Of a stretch of 64,000 nucleotides of DNA, positions 1 through 12,328 are shown piece by piece. The translations under genes were made by a program, and so were the position numbers. Location of the stretch: assembly GCA_013368375.1 (NCBI GenBank), contig JAACJP010000009.1, positions 744,001 to 808,000 of the forward strand, given 5' to 3'. How positions within the stretch are numbered: the first letter of the stretch is position 1; each line of letters starts with the position of its first letter. This stretch comes from Tricholomella constricta. Its lineage: Eukaryota > Basidiomycota > Agaricomycetes > Agaricales > Lyophyllaceae. The notes below the pieces were generated by a model that was not told the DNA's origin, made no database searches, and saw nothing but the letters and a program-made list of their open reading frames with translations.

Positions 1-1313
1 ATTGCCAGACTTGTCCGCAAAATTGACGCAGTGGAGCGATAATTCTCTTCAAGCAATATTTGCTGGGTCCCGCGGAAATCTGGGCATCATCAAGTACAGC
101 ACCAGACGAAAAGAACTTCGACACACGTTTGCACATTTTGGCCAGGTTTTCGACTTCGGCAGAGCGCCAACCATAGACTGTTACAATTGTAAGTCATGAT
201 GCGGGTAATTTAGAAGATGACATGAACTTGATTGATCTGGATCTCCAACCACTGTAACGCATTTATGCATTGCAAGTGCGAGCATGAGGTCGTACTGAGT
301 CGTGTTCGTGTCCTGACTGGACAAAATGTGTTGTAAAAGCTTGTTGAAACTGCTTTGGCGCGTTTCGACTTACAATTCATCGACCAGCACATGCTTGCAC
401 CAGGTAACGGTATGCTTGTGGCCTGCGAAAAGCTTGACACCATACAAAAGGAGGTCATCGAAGTCTAGGGAATTGTTGCGCCGAAGAGTGCGTTCATACT
501 CGTCATAGATCATGCCCACAATGTACTCAAAAGCGCCGAGGATATTATGCTTATCGAAAGAGCTAGGCTGCTTCGACACGTCTTTTCTTTCAATTTCGTG
601 GATTGGCGGCAGGACGTCGATGGTACTTCCACCTTTGGCCTTCGCCTTGGAAATTGTCGAAAGCACCCCGCCTTCCGTGAGGGCAAGGTTGTGCTCTTCT
701 ACATAGTCTTTATGTTTCTTGATTAATGAGGATATAATTTTCTTGCTTAAATTCGGCAGGTGTATGAGTTTGAATTAAGTTTACCTCGTAACATCCAAGA
801 CGTACCTTTCATCAGCATCGCAGATGGTGAAGTTCTTATCCAGGCCAACTAACGTCGCATGTATGCGCAAGAACCGGGCGCAAAGAGCATGAAAGGTCCC
901 CATCTTGAGCAAATTGGTACGTTCCTTCCCAATGAGTTTAGTTAGTCGTTCTCGCATTTCATTGGCAGCTTTATTCGTAAATGTGACTGCGCATATTGAC
1001 GAAGGAGGGATCGAGTGATGAAGAATCATATATGCGATCCGAGTTGTCAGCACCTGCACAGTCCAAGGAGCGTCAATGAATCAGTGAGCTACGCTTTGAT
1101 CCTTGGCGCACTTTGGTCTTTCCGCTCCCTGGCCCTGCCAGAATCTGTACTGGTTGCTCCGGTGCATACTGGACAGCTATAGGGTGTTGTTTTAGGACTG
1201 GACACCAAGAGAATGATGTGCAAACCTTTCAGTTGAGCAGGATTAAGGTCAGTCAACAGAGACAAAGCCGCTGATACCTGTTCGTCACCCAGACGAGGTT
1301 CCGTTGAGGGCAT
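1..1313 (-). CDS. SRS2: Srs2/UvrD-like superfamily 1A DNA helicase, 5' part (truncated by window start)
   Basis: ATP-dependent 3'-5' DNA helicase of the UvrD/Rep/Srs2 family. In yeast Srs2 removes Rad51 filaments in the nucleus. The ATG at 1313 opens a short exon with a Q-motif-like LNPAQLK. A second exon (about 1190-1112) carries the Walker A motif GPGSGKT. The next exon (about 1055-795) has motif Ia, AVTFTNKAANEMRERL, and GTFHALCARFLR. The exon at about 750-370 has the family-typical LDFDDLL and ends at the Walker B segment HVLVDE, which continues after an intron as FQDTNTTQ. VVGDPDQ and SVYGWR follow near 200-160. Only the N-terminal helicase half is present because the gene runs off position 1. 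Introns are short. The assignment to helicase family is firm; Srs2 rather than a mitochondrial UvrD relative is inferred. Confidence 0.85.
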
Positions 1314-2368
1314 TTTGGTATCCAAGGGTTACACCAGCATGCAAGATGAGAGACGAGACCAACAAGGACCCGACAAGGGCCAGCTTGAAGGCGTTGGTCC
1401 AACTTCAGGACAGCAACTCGAGAACGCGACTTGTCACACCACGAGTCACGCATACAGTACGCGTCGGATTCACGTGAGCCAGCACTCTTGGACGGTGGCC
1501 GCTGGTCAGAACTCCTCTTCATTGGCATGAATCCCGAGCCGATTGAACGTCCCAACATCCACTTATGAAGCCCCCATCGGAACCTGCCTCGCAGGATTTC
1601 AAGGCAAATTTTGTATTACGACACACTTGCAGTACGTACTTAGTCTATTTGTAGCCTATACTTTTGTAGCTTGAACTTGTGCAGTGCTCTCTCGACTTTA
1701 AAGAGATGAGCCCAAACCGCCTTTTGGTAGTCGTGGAGGATTCTTTTTTTTTCCCTCGGTGTTGCATATGAACAAGTATAAAATATTACAATGCTTCAAT
1801 GCTTATCAGACAACGACGCAGAGCTGACATGGCAACTCGTATCTTCTTGACGAGCAGAGGTTGTTTGTGTCGAAATTTGTCGTAAATACAATACACAGGC
1901 ATGAGTACACTCACTATGCTTGGCACACAAGACGAAATGAGATAGGAACTGTGTGCTCATTCGGCACATGAAAGAGATATATATCCCATACCTCAGTACT
2001 CTGAATCGCGAAGCCGTCCGCTGTGGTCCATCGCGAGGATCAAGAGTGCGCCGCCGCACCAACACTGCCTTACACAATTTACGACAACCCTCACAGGCGC
2101 GAGCTTCTTCAAAGGGTTTGCAGGCAGAGACCTCGGGCTTGGGAACTGGGACTGAGGAGAGCAACGTCGAGGGACTCGGAAGAGCCTCTCTTCCAAGAGG
2201 CAATACTATGATCGGAGGTCACGGTCAACTCACGAATCGCGGCCAAACGCGTCACGCGACGTGACAGTGGCTGTGTCCCGCAGCTAATATCTATCCCCCG
2301 TTTCAGCAGCATTATTCCGACCAAGTACCACTTTCCTGAACACATCCCTCTCAACAAGCTCTTCCGAA
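1314..2368. other. Intergenic region between divergent helicase and metacaspase genes
   Basis: About 1.05 kb separating two divergently read genes. Short open frames occur on both strands, but none has a recognisable motif, signal peptide or consistent splicing. It presumably holds both promoters. A T-rich run lies near 1742-1752. Confidence 0.6.
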
Positions 2369-5057
2369 ATGTGGAATAACAATAACCAGCCTGAAGGCTA
2401 CAACTCTCGGGCCCCATCGTGAGTCCAACTCAGACATCTCTGTTGCCACATTCGTTGACTGACTACGCCCTGGCAGATTCCCCAGTGCACCTGGTTTCCC
2501 GTAAGAAGCCTTTAAGCGATTTTGAAAAAGCGATCCGATTTCTCGTTTCAGATCCCCTGGTGGTCCCCCTCCACATGCAGGTTACAGTCCTGGGTATGCG
2601 CCATCTTACGGTCCTCCGCCCTCAGGGTAAGAATCGACTGTCACCTCCTACGATACTCCGATGGTTACTGAAATCCCTGTTTTGGAGCTACAGCGCGCCT
2701 CCTGGACCACCATCTTCAGGGTAAGTTACTCGATTGACGATGTCTCTCGTGGCGTCTAATCTTGCATTGTTCAGTTACGCCCCTCCTTTAGGACCACCTC
2801 CGCCAGGGTACCCCCAAGGGTGCGTCCCTCGTCATCATAGGCTTCACAGATATTTTCTTACAACCACGCAGATATTCACCTGGACCTCAAGGGCCCGGGT
2901 ATGGGCATTCAATTATTAGTCTGGGCGCTCGACACTCATGTTCTTTGTAGTGGCTATGCTCCTCCTCCTGGCCCTCCTCAGCATGGTGGCTATGCACCCC
3001 ATTCTGGGCCTCCTCCAGTCTCGAGATCAAACTACCCCGGCCAGCAATATCATCAGCAACATGGAGGTGGCGGATATCCTGGGCAGCAGGGTGGCGGATA
3101 TCCTGGACAGCAGGGCGGCGCACCCCCGTCTGTACATTCATTCCTCTACCAAGCCCGTACTGACCTTTAATAAACTTAGTGGACGTCATTCCTATGGTCC
3201 TCCCCCAGGTACTTAGCATCAATCATCCTTCTTACATCTCGTCCTGAACATCACACCCTCAGGTGGTCCTCCAAGGCCTCCCCCAACCCAGCAGCAGAAT
3301 TACGGTCCCCACTTCCAGGGCGCTGGCGGTCGCGATGCCCAGCCCTTCTTCCAGTACTCACAATGCAACGGAAAGAAAAAGGCCTTATGTGTATGTAAAT
3401 TTATTTCAATTTGAATGTCAAGCAGGCGTCTAATGCCCACCCTGTAGATCGGCATCAACTATTTTGGCCAGAGCGGCGAGCTGAGGGGGTGTATCAATGA
3501 CGTGCATAACATCATCAACTTCCTCATCAGTCAGTCATCTGCGGCATCTTGACCCATATTTGTTGCTCAAGCTCGTTTATCTCGTTACTCAGCTCATTTT
3601 GGGTACAAGAGGGAAGATATCGTCGTCCTCACTGACGACGCCAAGAACCCGCGTCAAAAGCCCACGACGGAGAATATTGTACGTTTCGCCAGATGAACTA
3701 CATCGTTTAGATACTGACGCTGTCTTCCTGGTAGGTCGCTGCTATGCAGTGGCTTGTCCGTGGTGCTGCGCCTAATGATGCCCTTTTCTTCCACTGTAAG
3801 TTATCATCTACAATCTGTGCCTAATGCTTGCTGACATGTCGAAGATTCTGGTCATGGTGGCCAGACCAAGGATGTGGACGGTGACGAAGCAGATGGTTTC
3901 GATGAAGGTTTGTGTTGCCTCAACCACCCCTGATAAGCCAATTGATGCCTTTTTTTCGTCCCAGTCATTTATCCTGTACGTCTCTATACACGCACCATAA
4001 GCCTATTTTCCTAAGATATTATTCGACACGCAGGTTGATTTTAAACAAAGTGGCCACATTGTCGACGACGTAGGTCTTCTTATCACTGAAAGTGTCGAGT
4101 ACGCTCCTTACGAGAACGGACATGCTTAGACCATGCACGACATCATGGTCAAGCCCCTCCCCGCTGGCTGTCGCCTCACAGCCATCTTCGACGTGAGTCG
4201 CCCGGCCTAGTCTCCCAAACATTTCTCATCCCAGTTCTAGTCATGTCACTCCGGCTCTGCGCTTGGTACATCGTATTTCTCCACACCTTCCCCTGCATCT
4301 GCTTATTAATTCGCCGCCCCGCACGCCCAGATCTCCCGTATATCGTACGCGCTCCACCCCGCCCCACCCGCAAGCATCCCCCACTGATTCTCCCTCTTCT
4401 TTCCATAGTACTCTACAGAAGGCAAGGTCAAGGAGCCGAACCTCGCGGCAGAGGCTGGGCAGGGTCTACTTTCCGCTGTCACGTCCTACGCACGCGGCGA
4501 CATGGGCGGCGTGTTCAAGTCCGCGATGGGCTTGGTCAAGACCGCGACGGGCAGCAATCAGAAGGCAGACAAGATCTCGAAGGCAACGCGGACGAGTCCC
4601 GCGGACGTCGTGCGTGTCTTTCTTTTTTCCCGGAATATGGACCTGGACTAATCGCAATGACGCGCGTGTGTGTAGATCTCTTGGAGCGGGTGCAAGGACT
4701 CGCAGACGAGCGCTGACGCGCAGGAGAACGGCCAAGCGACGGGCGCGATGAGCTACGCCTTTATCGCTTCCCTCAGTATGTCACCCTCCCACCCGCCGGT
4801 TTTGCCCCTCCCACGTCATAACTGGCCTTCCGACTGACCATGCGTGTTCTTTGTTATTAACAGGTGAGAACAAGCAGCAAAGCTACCAGCAGCTGCTCGT
4901 CAGCATCCGCGAGATCCTCCGCGCCAAGTACAGTCAGAAGCCGCAGCTCTCGAGCTCCCACCCCATGGTGCGTTGCGCTTTGCCTTGTATGCTTTCTTCC
5001 GTCGCTGAATTGCTACCCGGCGATTCATAGGACACGAGCATCCTGTTCATCTGCTAA
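2369..5057 (+). CDS. MCA1: Type I metacaspase with Pro/Gly/Tyr-rich prodomain
   Basis: Caspase-like cysteine protease of clan CD, cleaving after Arg/Lys; in fungi it acts in stress, protein quality control and cell death. The ATG at 2369 begins MWNNNNQPEGYN, followed by a prodomain spread over several small exons rich in YAPPPGPP-type and YPGQQGG repeats. The p20 domain starts near 3370 with KALCIGINYFGQ. The catalytic His lies in YSGHGGQTKD (about 3843-3872) and the catalytic Cys in DSCHSGSAL. The Asp and Ser of that motif are separated by an intron (donor after 4191, acceptor TAG before TCATGTCAC near 4237). The p10 part runs through EGKVKEPNLAAEAGQ, SWSGCKDSQTS and AMSYAFI, to a stop at 5055-5057. 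Both catalytic residues are intact. At least ten introns of about 50-60 nt are implied. Confidence 0.9.
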
Positions 5058-5624
5058 ATCACAAATTGTGAGGTGTAATCATATCGCCCCCTGCCCTCTC
5101 ATCAGATGTTGTTGTGCCTGTGTGTACGATGTATCGTTTGTGACTGTATGTGCCCGAACGTATTATGAATGCAAATATCGTTATTTATCTGCTACTAACA
5201 CATCCGGTCCACAAATCCAAATACAACTTTACATGAGGCGTCCGCCGGTGGGAACTGGTGTACGACGCATCAATGGCATGCACGCGCATGTGCGTGCTGT
5301 GTTTCTTAGAGGAGAGGAGGGTTGGTTTTGCGATGCTTGAACGTTTCATCGAATCAACTATATTGAACGGCGCATCTGCTGCACGGGTACATAAGATACA
5401 CTACAAGAAGATAATAAATATGCATTACGCAGGAGCGCGTGATTCGTCCGTCGTCCGTCCGAATAGCAAGAAGTACGAGTAGAGTAGGTAGGATGGGTAG
5501 ATTATAGTGTAGATACACGTACGCGTACGTAGACGCAGACGGGTGTGTGTAGTCCAAGGCGAGGCCCGTCCTTTTCCGAGTCTGCGCCGAGCCGGGCCTG
5601 ATACTCATGCAAGAAGGGGGCGGA
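5058..5624. other. Intergenic region between convergent metacaspase and Ppn2-like genes
   Basis: About 570 bp between two convergent genes, presumably the two 3' untranslated regions. Open frames here lack recognisable features. A short run of alternating CGTACG repeats lies near 5516-5535. Confidence 0.5.
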
Positions 5625-7287
5625 TCACGAACACGAGACGTCGACGAGCCTCCCGTGGTAGGCGTCTCCGAAGCGGACCTTGTTCTGGTTTCTAGTCCCT
5701 TCGACGTCGTCAGCGTCCTTATCCGGGTCCCCATGCTCTTCCTTGTCTTCTCGATCATCGTCGTCGTCTTCGTCAGACCGTTGCGCCAGAAAGTCGTTTG
5801 TATTTGCACCTTCGTCTGGGCCAAGCACAAGTGCTGTCAAGCGCCTGTTGTACACCTACCAGTGGATCGAGATCTCAGATACCAATCCACAAGTGGGTAA
5901 GATCAAGGGAGAAGTTGATGCTCACGCAGCCAGAGTCGAGCCCTATGGACCAGCGCTTGACGTCGAGCCCGCGGCTCGCAGCGTGCCCGTAAACAACGGT
6001 CGCAGGGTAGCAGGGGAGAAGCTCCCGGGTCGGCTTCGTGGTGGCCAGGGAGTGTTTATCGAAACCCGCACAGCGCAGCATGTCGTGCTTCCATGCTTTA
6101 GACCAGGGCTTTCCAGTGCTCCCTCTGAAAGATATTAACACGACAAAGCAGAATAGGGGAGGGGGTTTGAGCGTACTTGGTGACCTTGTTGTGGAGGATG
6201 CTGCGTAGGTTGAGCACATTGAAGGGAACGGTGTTCTGCGGTACTTCTGACAGCACCGCCTGCTCCTGGAGCGTGCGCAGAGCCTGAGTGCTTTCGCTCT
6301 CGTTCGCTCGCACGCTGTTGCTTTTCGGGAGACGAGGGACATGCGCGAGCGGCTGGCGCGGGTGGGTGTGCTTGTACCTCGGGTCCGACGGGAGCAAGCC
6401 GGCATGCACAACGAAGACATGTGCGCTCGGGACGTGAATGGCGAGTGGGAGGGCACGAAGGTACGCATACTGCTTCTCGCTCATTTGCTGGGCAACGAGA
6501 AAGTGGTCCCCAAAGAGCGTCCACCCCGCAGGGATCTTGTTCCACCACTTTTTGTCCTCCTTGTGCTTGCGCTGCTCGGCCTTGAGCCAGGCACTGAGTG
6601 AGGTTGCGTCGTGGGTGGCCCACTTGGCTTGGGTGTGCTCGAGCCAGCGGGGCGCGCCGGGCTGGGTGCGTATCCAGTCGAGCCAGGCGCGCCACTCGAT
6701 GACCTTTTGATCATGATTTCCACGGACACCGGTGATGTTGTGGGTGGCCATAAAAGCGAGGGTATCCATGGACCCGTTGTGGGAACCCTTTGTGAGGATA
6801 TCACCGACATGGATGAGCAGGTCGGAGGAAGGCGTGTAGGAGACTTTGTCTAGGAGTTTGCTAGAACAGGGTCAGGGCATAAGTGGGGTATATATAGGAG
6901 ATCAACAGACTTGAGAGGGTCGTAGGAGCCATGAATGTCGCCCACGATGATAACGCGCCTGGTTGGATGGTCTGTGCAGCCGCGGAGTTAGCGGGTGCAC
7001 GCCAAGAGCCCAAGGAGCTGGAAACCTAGCGGAAACTGGTCAGGCGACAGGGTTTGGACGAGTCTATATTGGCTAAAGTCGGGAAAGCCTGAGATAGGGA
7101 GTGAGACGGTGAGCTGGGCGAGACTTGAATGCGACTAACGAGCGAAAGAGCGAACGGTGTCGTCAAAGTGATAGGAGAGGGCGCTGGAGAAGAAGAAGAC
7201 GACGAAGAGGGCGAGGACGGCGTAGGCGCACAGCTGGCGCACTGGTGGCTCCAGCATCGCAAGGTGCGTCTGCGGGCGACCAACCAT
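5625..7287 (-). CDS. PPN2: Ppn2-like membrane-anchored calcineurin-type metallophosphoesterase (endopolyphosphatase family)
   Basis: Single-span metallophosphoesterase of the PPP-like group related to yeast Ppn2, a vacuolar polyphosphate endophosphatase. The ATG at 7287 begins MVGRPQTHLAMLEPP. A hydrophobic signal anchor (about residues 20-38, rich in Leu, Val and Phe) follows. After two introns come the metal-binding blocks: IIVGDIHGSYDPLKSL, HVGDILTKGSHNGS and GVRGNHDQKV (about 6960-6690). Downstream are FVVHAGLLPSDPRY and, after another intron, VVYGHAASRGL. These supply the Asp, His and Asn ligands expected for a di-metal site. The C-terminus contains a run of Asp/Glu (about 5770-5720) and stops at 5625. 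Its start codon lies only 52 bp from that of the divergent gene at 7340. The endopolyphosphatase role is by family and was not tested. Confidence 0.8.
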
Positions 7288-7339
7288 GATTGAGTTTAAT
7301 CCGATTATGTAATGTCAGCGTGAATTATTATTTACACTC

Positions 7340-8369
7340 ATGTTCAGACATATCTTGCATTCATTCTCGCGTCGACCAGCGCTAGCACCAGCACTGGTCA
7401 ATAATGCGAGAATTCTAGCGCAGCCACGTCGCTTCACTCACTGGCAGTCGGCCTCTGAACGGCTCGACAAAGAAGGCGTGACAATCCCCATCGTACGCGT
7501 CCCAAAACCATCCACGTCCTTTTCCTTACCACTCTCTCCAGGAACCCTCAGAATACCGCCAAATCCTCGCCCGTACCAAGCAAGTCTGGCCCTGCCCACG
7601 CGCCCTGCCCCCAGGCTGGTCCTGTAAGTGGGAGGACTGGGCCTACCTCCTCACATTCTACTGGCTCTCCCCCTACTACCTCATGCTCCCTCAAATCGAG
7701 ATGGTTGTGAACATCCGCCACCGCATCCCCGGAGAGACCCGCCCCATTCTCTTCTCCAACGAGCGCCAAGCCTTCGTCTTTACCCTCGTCGACTCCCCAC
7801 GCCAGTTCTTCCTCTTTGACGGTGCAGGGAGCGTCCTCTACCGTGTCGCTGGTATCTCGAATGAGCAGGCCCTCGTACAGCTCATGACCCAGGGCGACGA
7901 CGCGTTCCAGGCGAAGCTGCAGCTCGTCCCACCGGACGAGGAGGGCGAGGAGGCCTTGATGCGCATACTGGCTAGGGATGCCACCGTCATTCCCCTCTTA
8001 GCGGAAAAGTTCTTGGACTACACACCCGTGCCGACCAAGCAGTGGGAGGAAGGGAATTTGCCGGTGGACGAGGAGTTCCCTATGGAGGAATTTCTCCAGG
8101 ACCTGCAGGGGCTAGAGGAGATGGAGAAGGAGCATAAACTGCAGTCTACTCAGGATGGCTTCGATTTGGAGGGGCTGCCGGGTGAGGAGGAAGGGCGCGC
8201 CGAGATTCCTGAAAGGATGGAGGAAGACGATGATGACGATGACGACGATGAATTGCACCCCATTGAGCAGGCCCTGGATAATATCGATAACATGGAGGAC
8301 GTGGAGGAGCTCATGAAGCTCGCTAGACAGGAGGAGGAGACACGGAAGACATCAACACGTGGCCATTAA
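7340..8369 (+). CDS. Unknown protein with mitochondrial-type presequence and acidic C-terminus
   Basis: I do not recognise a named family. The ATG at 7340 begins MFRHILHSFSRRPALAPALV, an Arg-rich, acid-free N-terminus typical of a mitochondrial presequence. One 49-nt intron (7493-7541, GTACGC...CCAG) joins exon 1, ending TIPI, to EPSEYRQILARTKQVWPCPR. The frame then continues through WEDWAYLLTFYWLSPYY and IRHRIPGETRPILFSNERQ to the stop at 8369, giving about 325 residues. The C-terminal third is strongly acidic, with an Asp run near 8226-8250. Splicing is supported because both frames are closed without it. Its 5' end is 52 bp from the divergent Ppn2-like gene, so the two must share regulatory DNA. 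Mitochondrial targeting is inferred. Confidence 0.75.
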
Positions 8370-9712
8370 ATCTGTGCGTCTTGCCTCTTTGCCTATTCTC
8401 TGCATGTTAATAAAAATCCATACTTAGGCCAGTTCTCAAAAGTAATAGGAATTGCTGAATACCGTAATCTGTTCTATAATGCATCCCCTTTCCCATCAAT
8501 ACGCAGATGGCATCCAAGCAACTTTTTCTGGCTATAATAGGTACGTTTTGTCACGGGTTCAGATGCGCCCACGACATGAGTGCGTCATCTGGATATTGCC
8601 TTTGCACAGTACACTGATAGGCATCGTTCCACGAACAAATCCGCGGCCCATGGAGTTTTCCGTGCCTGCACCAGGTACGCGCGAGATGCGTACTCTATGT
8701 ATCTGTCAATATATTACAGCATCTCCCAGACAGTACAGAGCAGTGGAGATTTGGTCGTCCCACCCACGGCAGCAGTCCACCCGGCTACTACTCTCCCCGA
8801 GCGCTACCACGCTTCCCAAGTTTAGAGCTGGAGATCGCCAGTAGATTCGTGATTTTCGTGGTGTTGTGTCGATGAAAATGAACGCTAAGATATCTGCCCA
8901 GGCTCAAGTCGTCTATCAGAAAGTGCTTTCATCCTCTACTTGTCCTTGATCTTGTAGGCTTTTGGGAGGTGTGCGGAACGAAAGTTATGTCCCGATATGC
9001 GCAGCTGGCTCCGAAGCATGGATGTGAAACGGGTGTCCACTGACGATCTCATTATACGCAAGCTCCCTGTGTCATGAAGCCTGATCAGGTAAACTGGATT
9101 CCACCTGCCAAATACACAAGCTATATGGATATAAGGATAGACCTTGGGTTTTCTCGCTCACTTGGCCCGCGTAGAGATGGGTAGAAATTGGTAGGCATCT
9201 CCTTACTCTGTGCCTGAGCACGAGCTGCTCGTACTTGGTTCAACCGACGATGACGATCATAGGACAGCGCGTCCTGGACTACAAGAGTAGTCAGTGCAGG
9301 TGCATGACGATTCCCATGTCATCATCAGTCAAAGGAAGGGAAAAACAAGCACTGATTAGATTCTGCCAATCACGTTTGGCGCAGAGCGTCAAGGCTTTGC
9401 CATGGCACTGCTCGTCTCGCATCCCCGTATAGTGCGCACTCCGGGGGCTGGTGACACTCGGCATTCGTCAGTGGTGGGTCGCGATCTACACACCCTTGAC
9501 AGGTTGCTGATCATTCAAGCAGCCAAGAATACATACTACTTAACCAAGGAAGCTGATCAGCCTCTAGGCGCAGAGGGATGTCGGACATCATGTCTCACCA
9601 GACTGCCTGATGCCAGAGGCAAAAATAAAAAAGAAACATAAAAGCAACGAACCCCGCCTGCCACCACGCTCGTTTGCCTCTGCCCTTCCCGCTTAATCGG
9701 GTTGTGCTCGAG
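8370..9712. other. Long intergenic region, no supported gene
   Basis: About 1.34 kb. I looked on both strands and found only short, motif-free open frames without consistent splice structure. No tRNA, repeat or transposon end was recognised. Confidence 0.5.
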
Positions 9713-11116
9713 ATGGGCCCGTCTCGCGCCCTTCTCCAGTACTTTTCCATCATGGCTGAATCTTTCCTCATTGGTGAGCTTCCCAGTGCAAATCCATCAT
9801 ACCCGGTTCAACAGATATAACATGTATCGCCCCTCAGGTGTATACGCCGTCCTCGTCTTGCTCGTCTGTTGGATCCTCAAGTACGTCACCCCATCGAACG
9901 GCCCCCTTCCTCCCGGAACTTGACTCACGCTGTGTTTGTACCCTAGAACGCGCCACCGCGGTATGCCCACGATGCACAAAATCCTCTTCGGCGCATCCAT
10001 CACCATGTGGTTCATCGCCGCTGCGCACCTCGCACTCCTGATCCAAGAAGCCAGCATCGGCGTCTTTCCTACGCGCCGCGTCGGGCAGGCTATCATCTTG
10101 CTCTCTGTGTTCCAGGTATCGTTTATTTCCTGCACCTAGAGTCAGCTGCATGCTGACGAATGCTGAAGTTTGTTATTGGGGACCTTATACTCATCTGGAG
10201 GTAATTATGTATGCCTGGAGTTCAGACTAGCAAAACCTATTGCCGCTCGAATTGTAGGGTATGGGTGATATGGAACCGCAATTATTGGATTGCAGCCGGT
10301 CCGTTCTCCCTCATGGTCACTGCCGCATGTGTGTCTCGCTCTCCTGTTTTGACAAATGCACTGATTGCATTCTGGTAGCATTCACCTGCAGAATGGCCAG
10401 CGCGCCCGAAACCCACAACTTCTTCTTCATCACGGCGCCTGTTGTGCTTATCGTCGCCAACACCTCTATATGCACCTTTCTTATCGCTGGCAGAGTCTGG
10501 TAAGCGTACATCATACAAGACATCAATCTACCCACCGCTTTCTGCAGAAGAAGCTGACATGGTGCGATGTAAGGTATATGCGGTACCGTCTCAAGAAGCT
10601 CGCAGACAGCGCGATGGTGTCGTATTCGCACCATTCGGTCAGGGGCGCTATCGGACTGCTGGTGGAGTCCGGCGCATTGTATGCTACATGTCAAGTACGT
10701 CGTCCCAGATGCCCTCTCCCTGCGGCGGCTGATAGAGGTCTGGAGCAAGCTCATTAGCCTCATTCTTCATTATGTCGGCAGCAACGGCCTGTCCGTCATG
10801 CTCAACCTCGAAATACCGCTGATCGTAAGTTCAAGGGATGTCAATAATTTTCCACGCAGTGGCTTATGCAGATCTATATCGCTGCGCGTAGGGGATCTTA
10901 CCGACACTCATCATCGTGTTGGTACATTTTAAAATGGTGCCCGGGACAGATCACCGAATGTCGCACAGCGGTGACGCCGCGACGATGAACTTCCGGTCTG
11001 CGTCAAATGTCACGCTTGACACGATCGTCTCTGGGGAGCTGACCGTAATATCGAGCAATACGTCGTCAAAGGCGATCCAGGTCGACTTCAATCACGACGC
11101 AGCGCGGTTTGTCTAA
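9713..11116 (+). CDS. Seven-span integral membrane protein of unknown function (agaricomycete-type)
   Basis: Multi-exon gene for a polytopic membrane protein. Hydrophobic segments in order include VYAVLVLLVCWIL (about 9838-9876), FGASITMWFIAAAHLALLI (about 9990-10045), VGQAIILLSVFQ joined to a following FVIGDLILIWR, the NYWIAAGPFSLMVTAAC region (about 10280-10330), FFFITAPVVLIVANTSICTF (about 10423-10480), a segment near 10640-10760 and a last one near 10800-10930. That gives about seven spans. The hydrophilic tail ends NHDAARFV at 11116. Starts at 9713 (MGPSRALLQYF) and 9752 (MAESFLIG) are in the same frame and either is possible. Introns are 50-70 nt. Expanded families of such proteins, without known function, are common in mushrooms; receptor function is not shown. 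Confidence 0.75.
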
Positions 11117-11406
11117 GCGAGGCATGGTATTGCCGCGATGGACTTGTACTTTTCTTACCCGGACATATAAATTGTACATGTAATTGGGCGATATGTTAGG
11201 TTATAATCAGGGGTTAGACGGTTGTCAATTCGGGCGCAATGTACTTTCCCGTGTGTAGATTATTGGGAAGATGTACTCTAGTTGTTTTTCAATGGCTTCA
11301 TGGATGCGCCACTGTCGGAAACAGGGGACTTGAGGAGAAATCAGTCAAGTTTCGAGCTAGTGATGATTGTGAATCTAAGGGTATCAGCGGAGCGCATGGA
11401 GTCGAC

Positions 11407-12149
11407 TTAGGCTTGGGCAGCAGATACCTCCTCTAACTCCGCCCATCTAACATCCTCGTCGGGCTGTTGGTCGCCGTACCACTTCCACGCATTGTTCTGT
11501 ACGAATTCCTCGAAAGACCACAACTCCGGCTCCAGCCTCTTGTATAGGTCGTATACATAAGTTTCGGCCTTGATTGGTGGCCCTAGCTCCGAGCGCGCGG
11601 GCAAAGAAGGAGGTTTCGATGGGATAAGAGCCTTATCGTCCACTGGGTACTCCGATAATTTGACCAGAGGGCTCAGAGGATGGACGTCGATGCCTTTGCG
11701 TACGTATTCCTATCGGCACGTTACTCGGTCAAACTTGGACATGTATGGCATGGGGAAGCCTTACCGATCCTTCAAAAATGTCTAGGAGCTTTATGTCCTT
11801 CTCAGAAAGACCTGCTACCAAGGTCCCCCTGACTGACTTTTCCTCGAGCTCCAATTCTCGCTCACACAGGATGCGTCCTTGCTCGTAGGGTATGATTCCG
11901 GGGTATTCAGCTCGCTACAACATCCATCCTTATCTGCGCCTTTGTGGTATGGTTGATCATACCTTGACTTTGTGGCGGGTATAATCCTGATCATTGAGTG
12001 TGAGCAAGATGGACTCGTCGCAGACAATACGGTGATAGCCCCACCAATAGAACGGCCGGGCATATTTCTAACTCAGCACCCTCATGCTTGATAACACGCT
12101 GAAGGACCTTGGGGTGCATCAAGGTTCCGTAGAAGAATGCACTGGCCAT
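11407..12149 (-). CDS. AIG2-like gamma-glutamylcyclotransferase family protein
   Basis: The ATG at 12149 begins MASAFFYGTLMHPKVLQRV. The YGTLM block is the signature substrate loop of the gamma-glutamylcyclotransferase/AIG2 fold. It is followed across introns by GYHRIVCDESILLTLNDQD, YEQGRILCERELELEEK, VRGTLVAGLSEKDIKLLDIF, EGS and EYVRKGIDVHPL. The Glu in DIFEGSEY matches the catalytic acid position of this fold. The frame continues to ELEEVSAAQA and a TAA at 11407-11409. A good intron (GTAAGG...GATAG) splits EGS from EYVRK near 11705-11765. Enzymes of this fold act on gamma-glutamyl amines or peptides, but the substrate cannot be read from sequence. It diverges from CTU2, with starts 180 bp apart. 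Confidence 0.8.
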
Positions 12150-12328
12150 AGCTTGAGAACGGGAGATACAGCGACTGGAAAGCCCGGTTATGGGCCGATC
12201 ACCGATCGCCCAATTATCTTATCTCCCACGCGACAATCAGCCGGACCTATGAAGGCCTAGCGGGCCGTGATCCCGCTTGTCTTTTGACATGTGTTCTCTG
12301 TAACCTGTAAACGCAAAACTCAACGACA

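Noticed and set aside
1796..2417. Overlapping frames upstream of the metacaspase
   Set aside because: No motif, no consistent start, and they overlap each other on both strands in GC-rich DNA.
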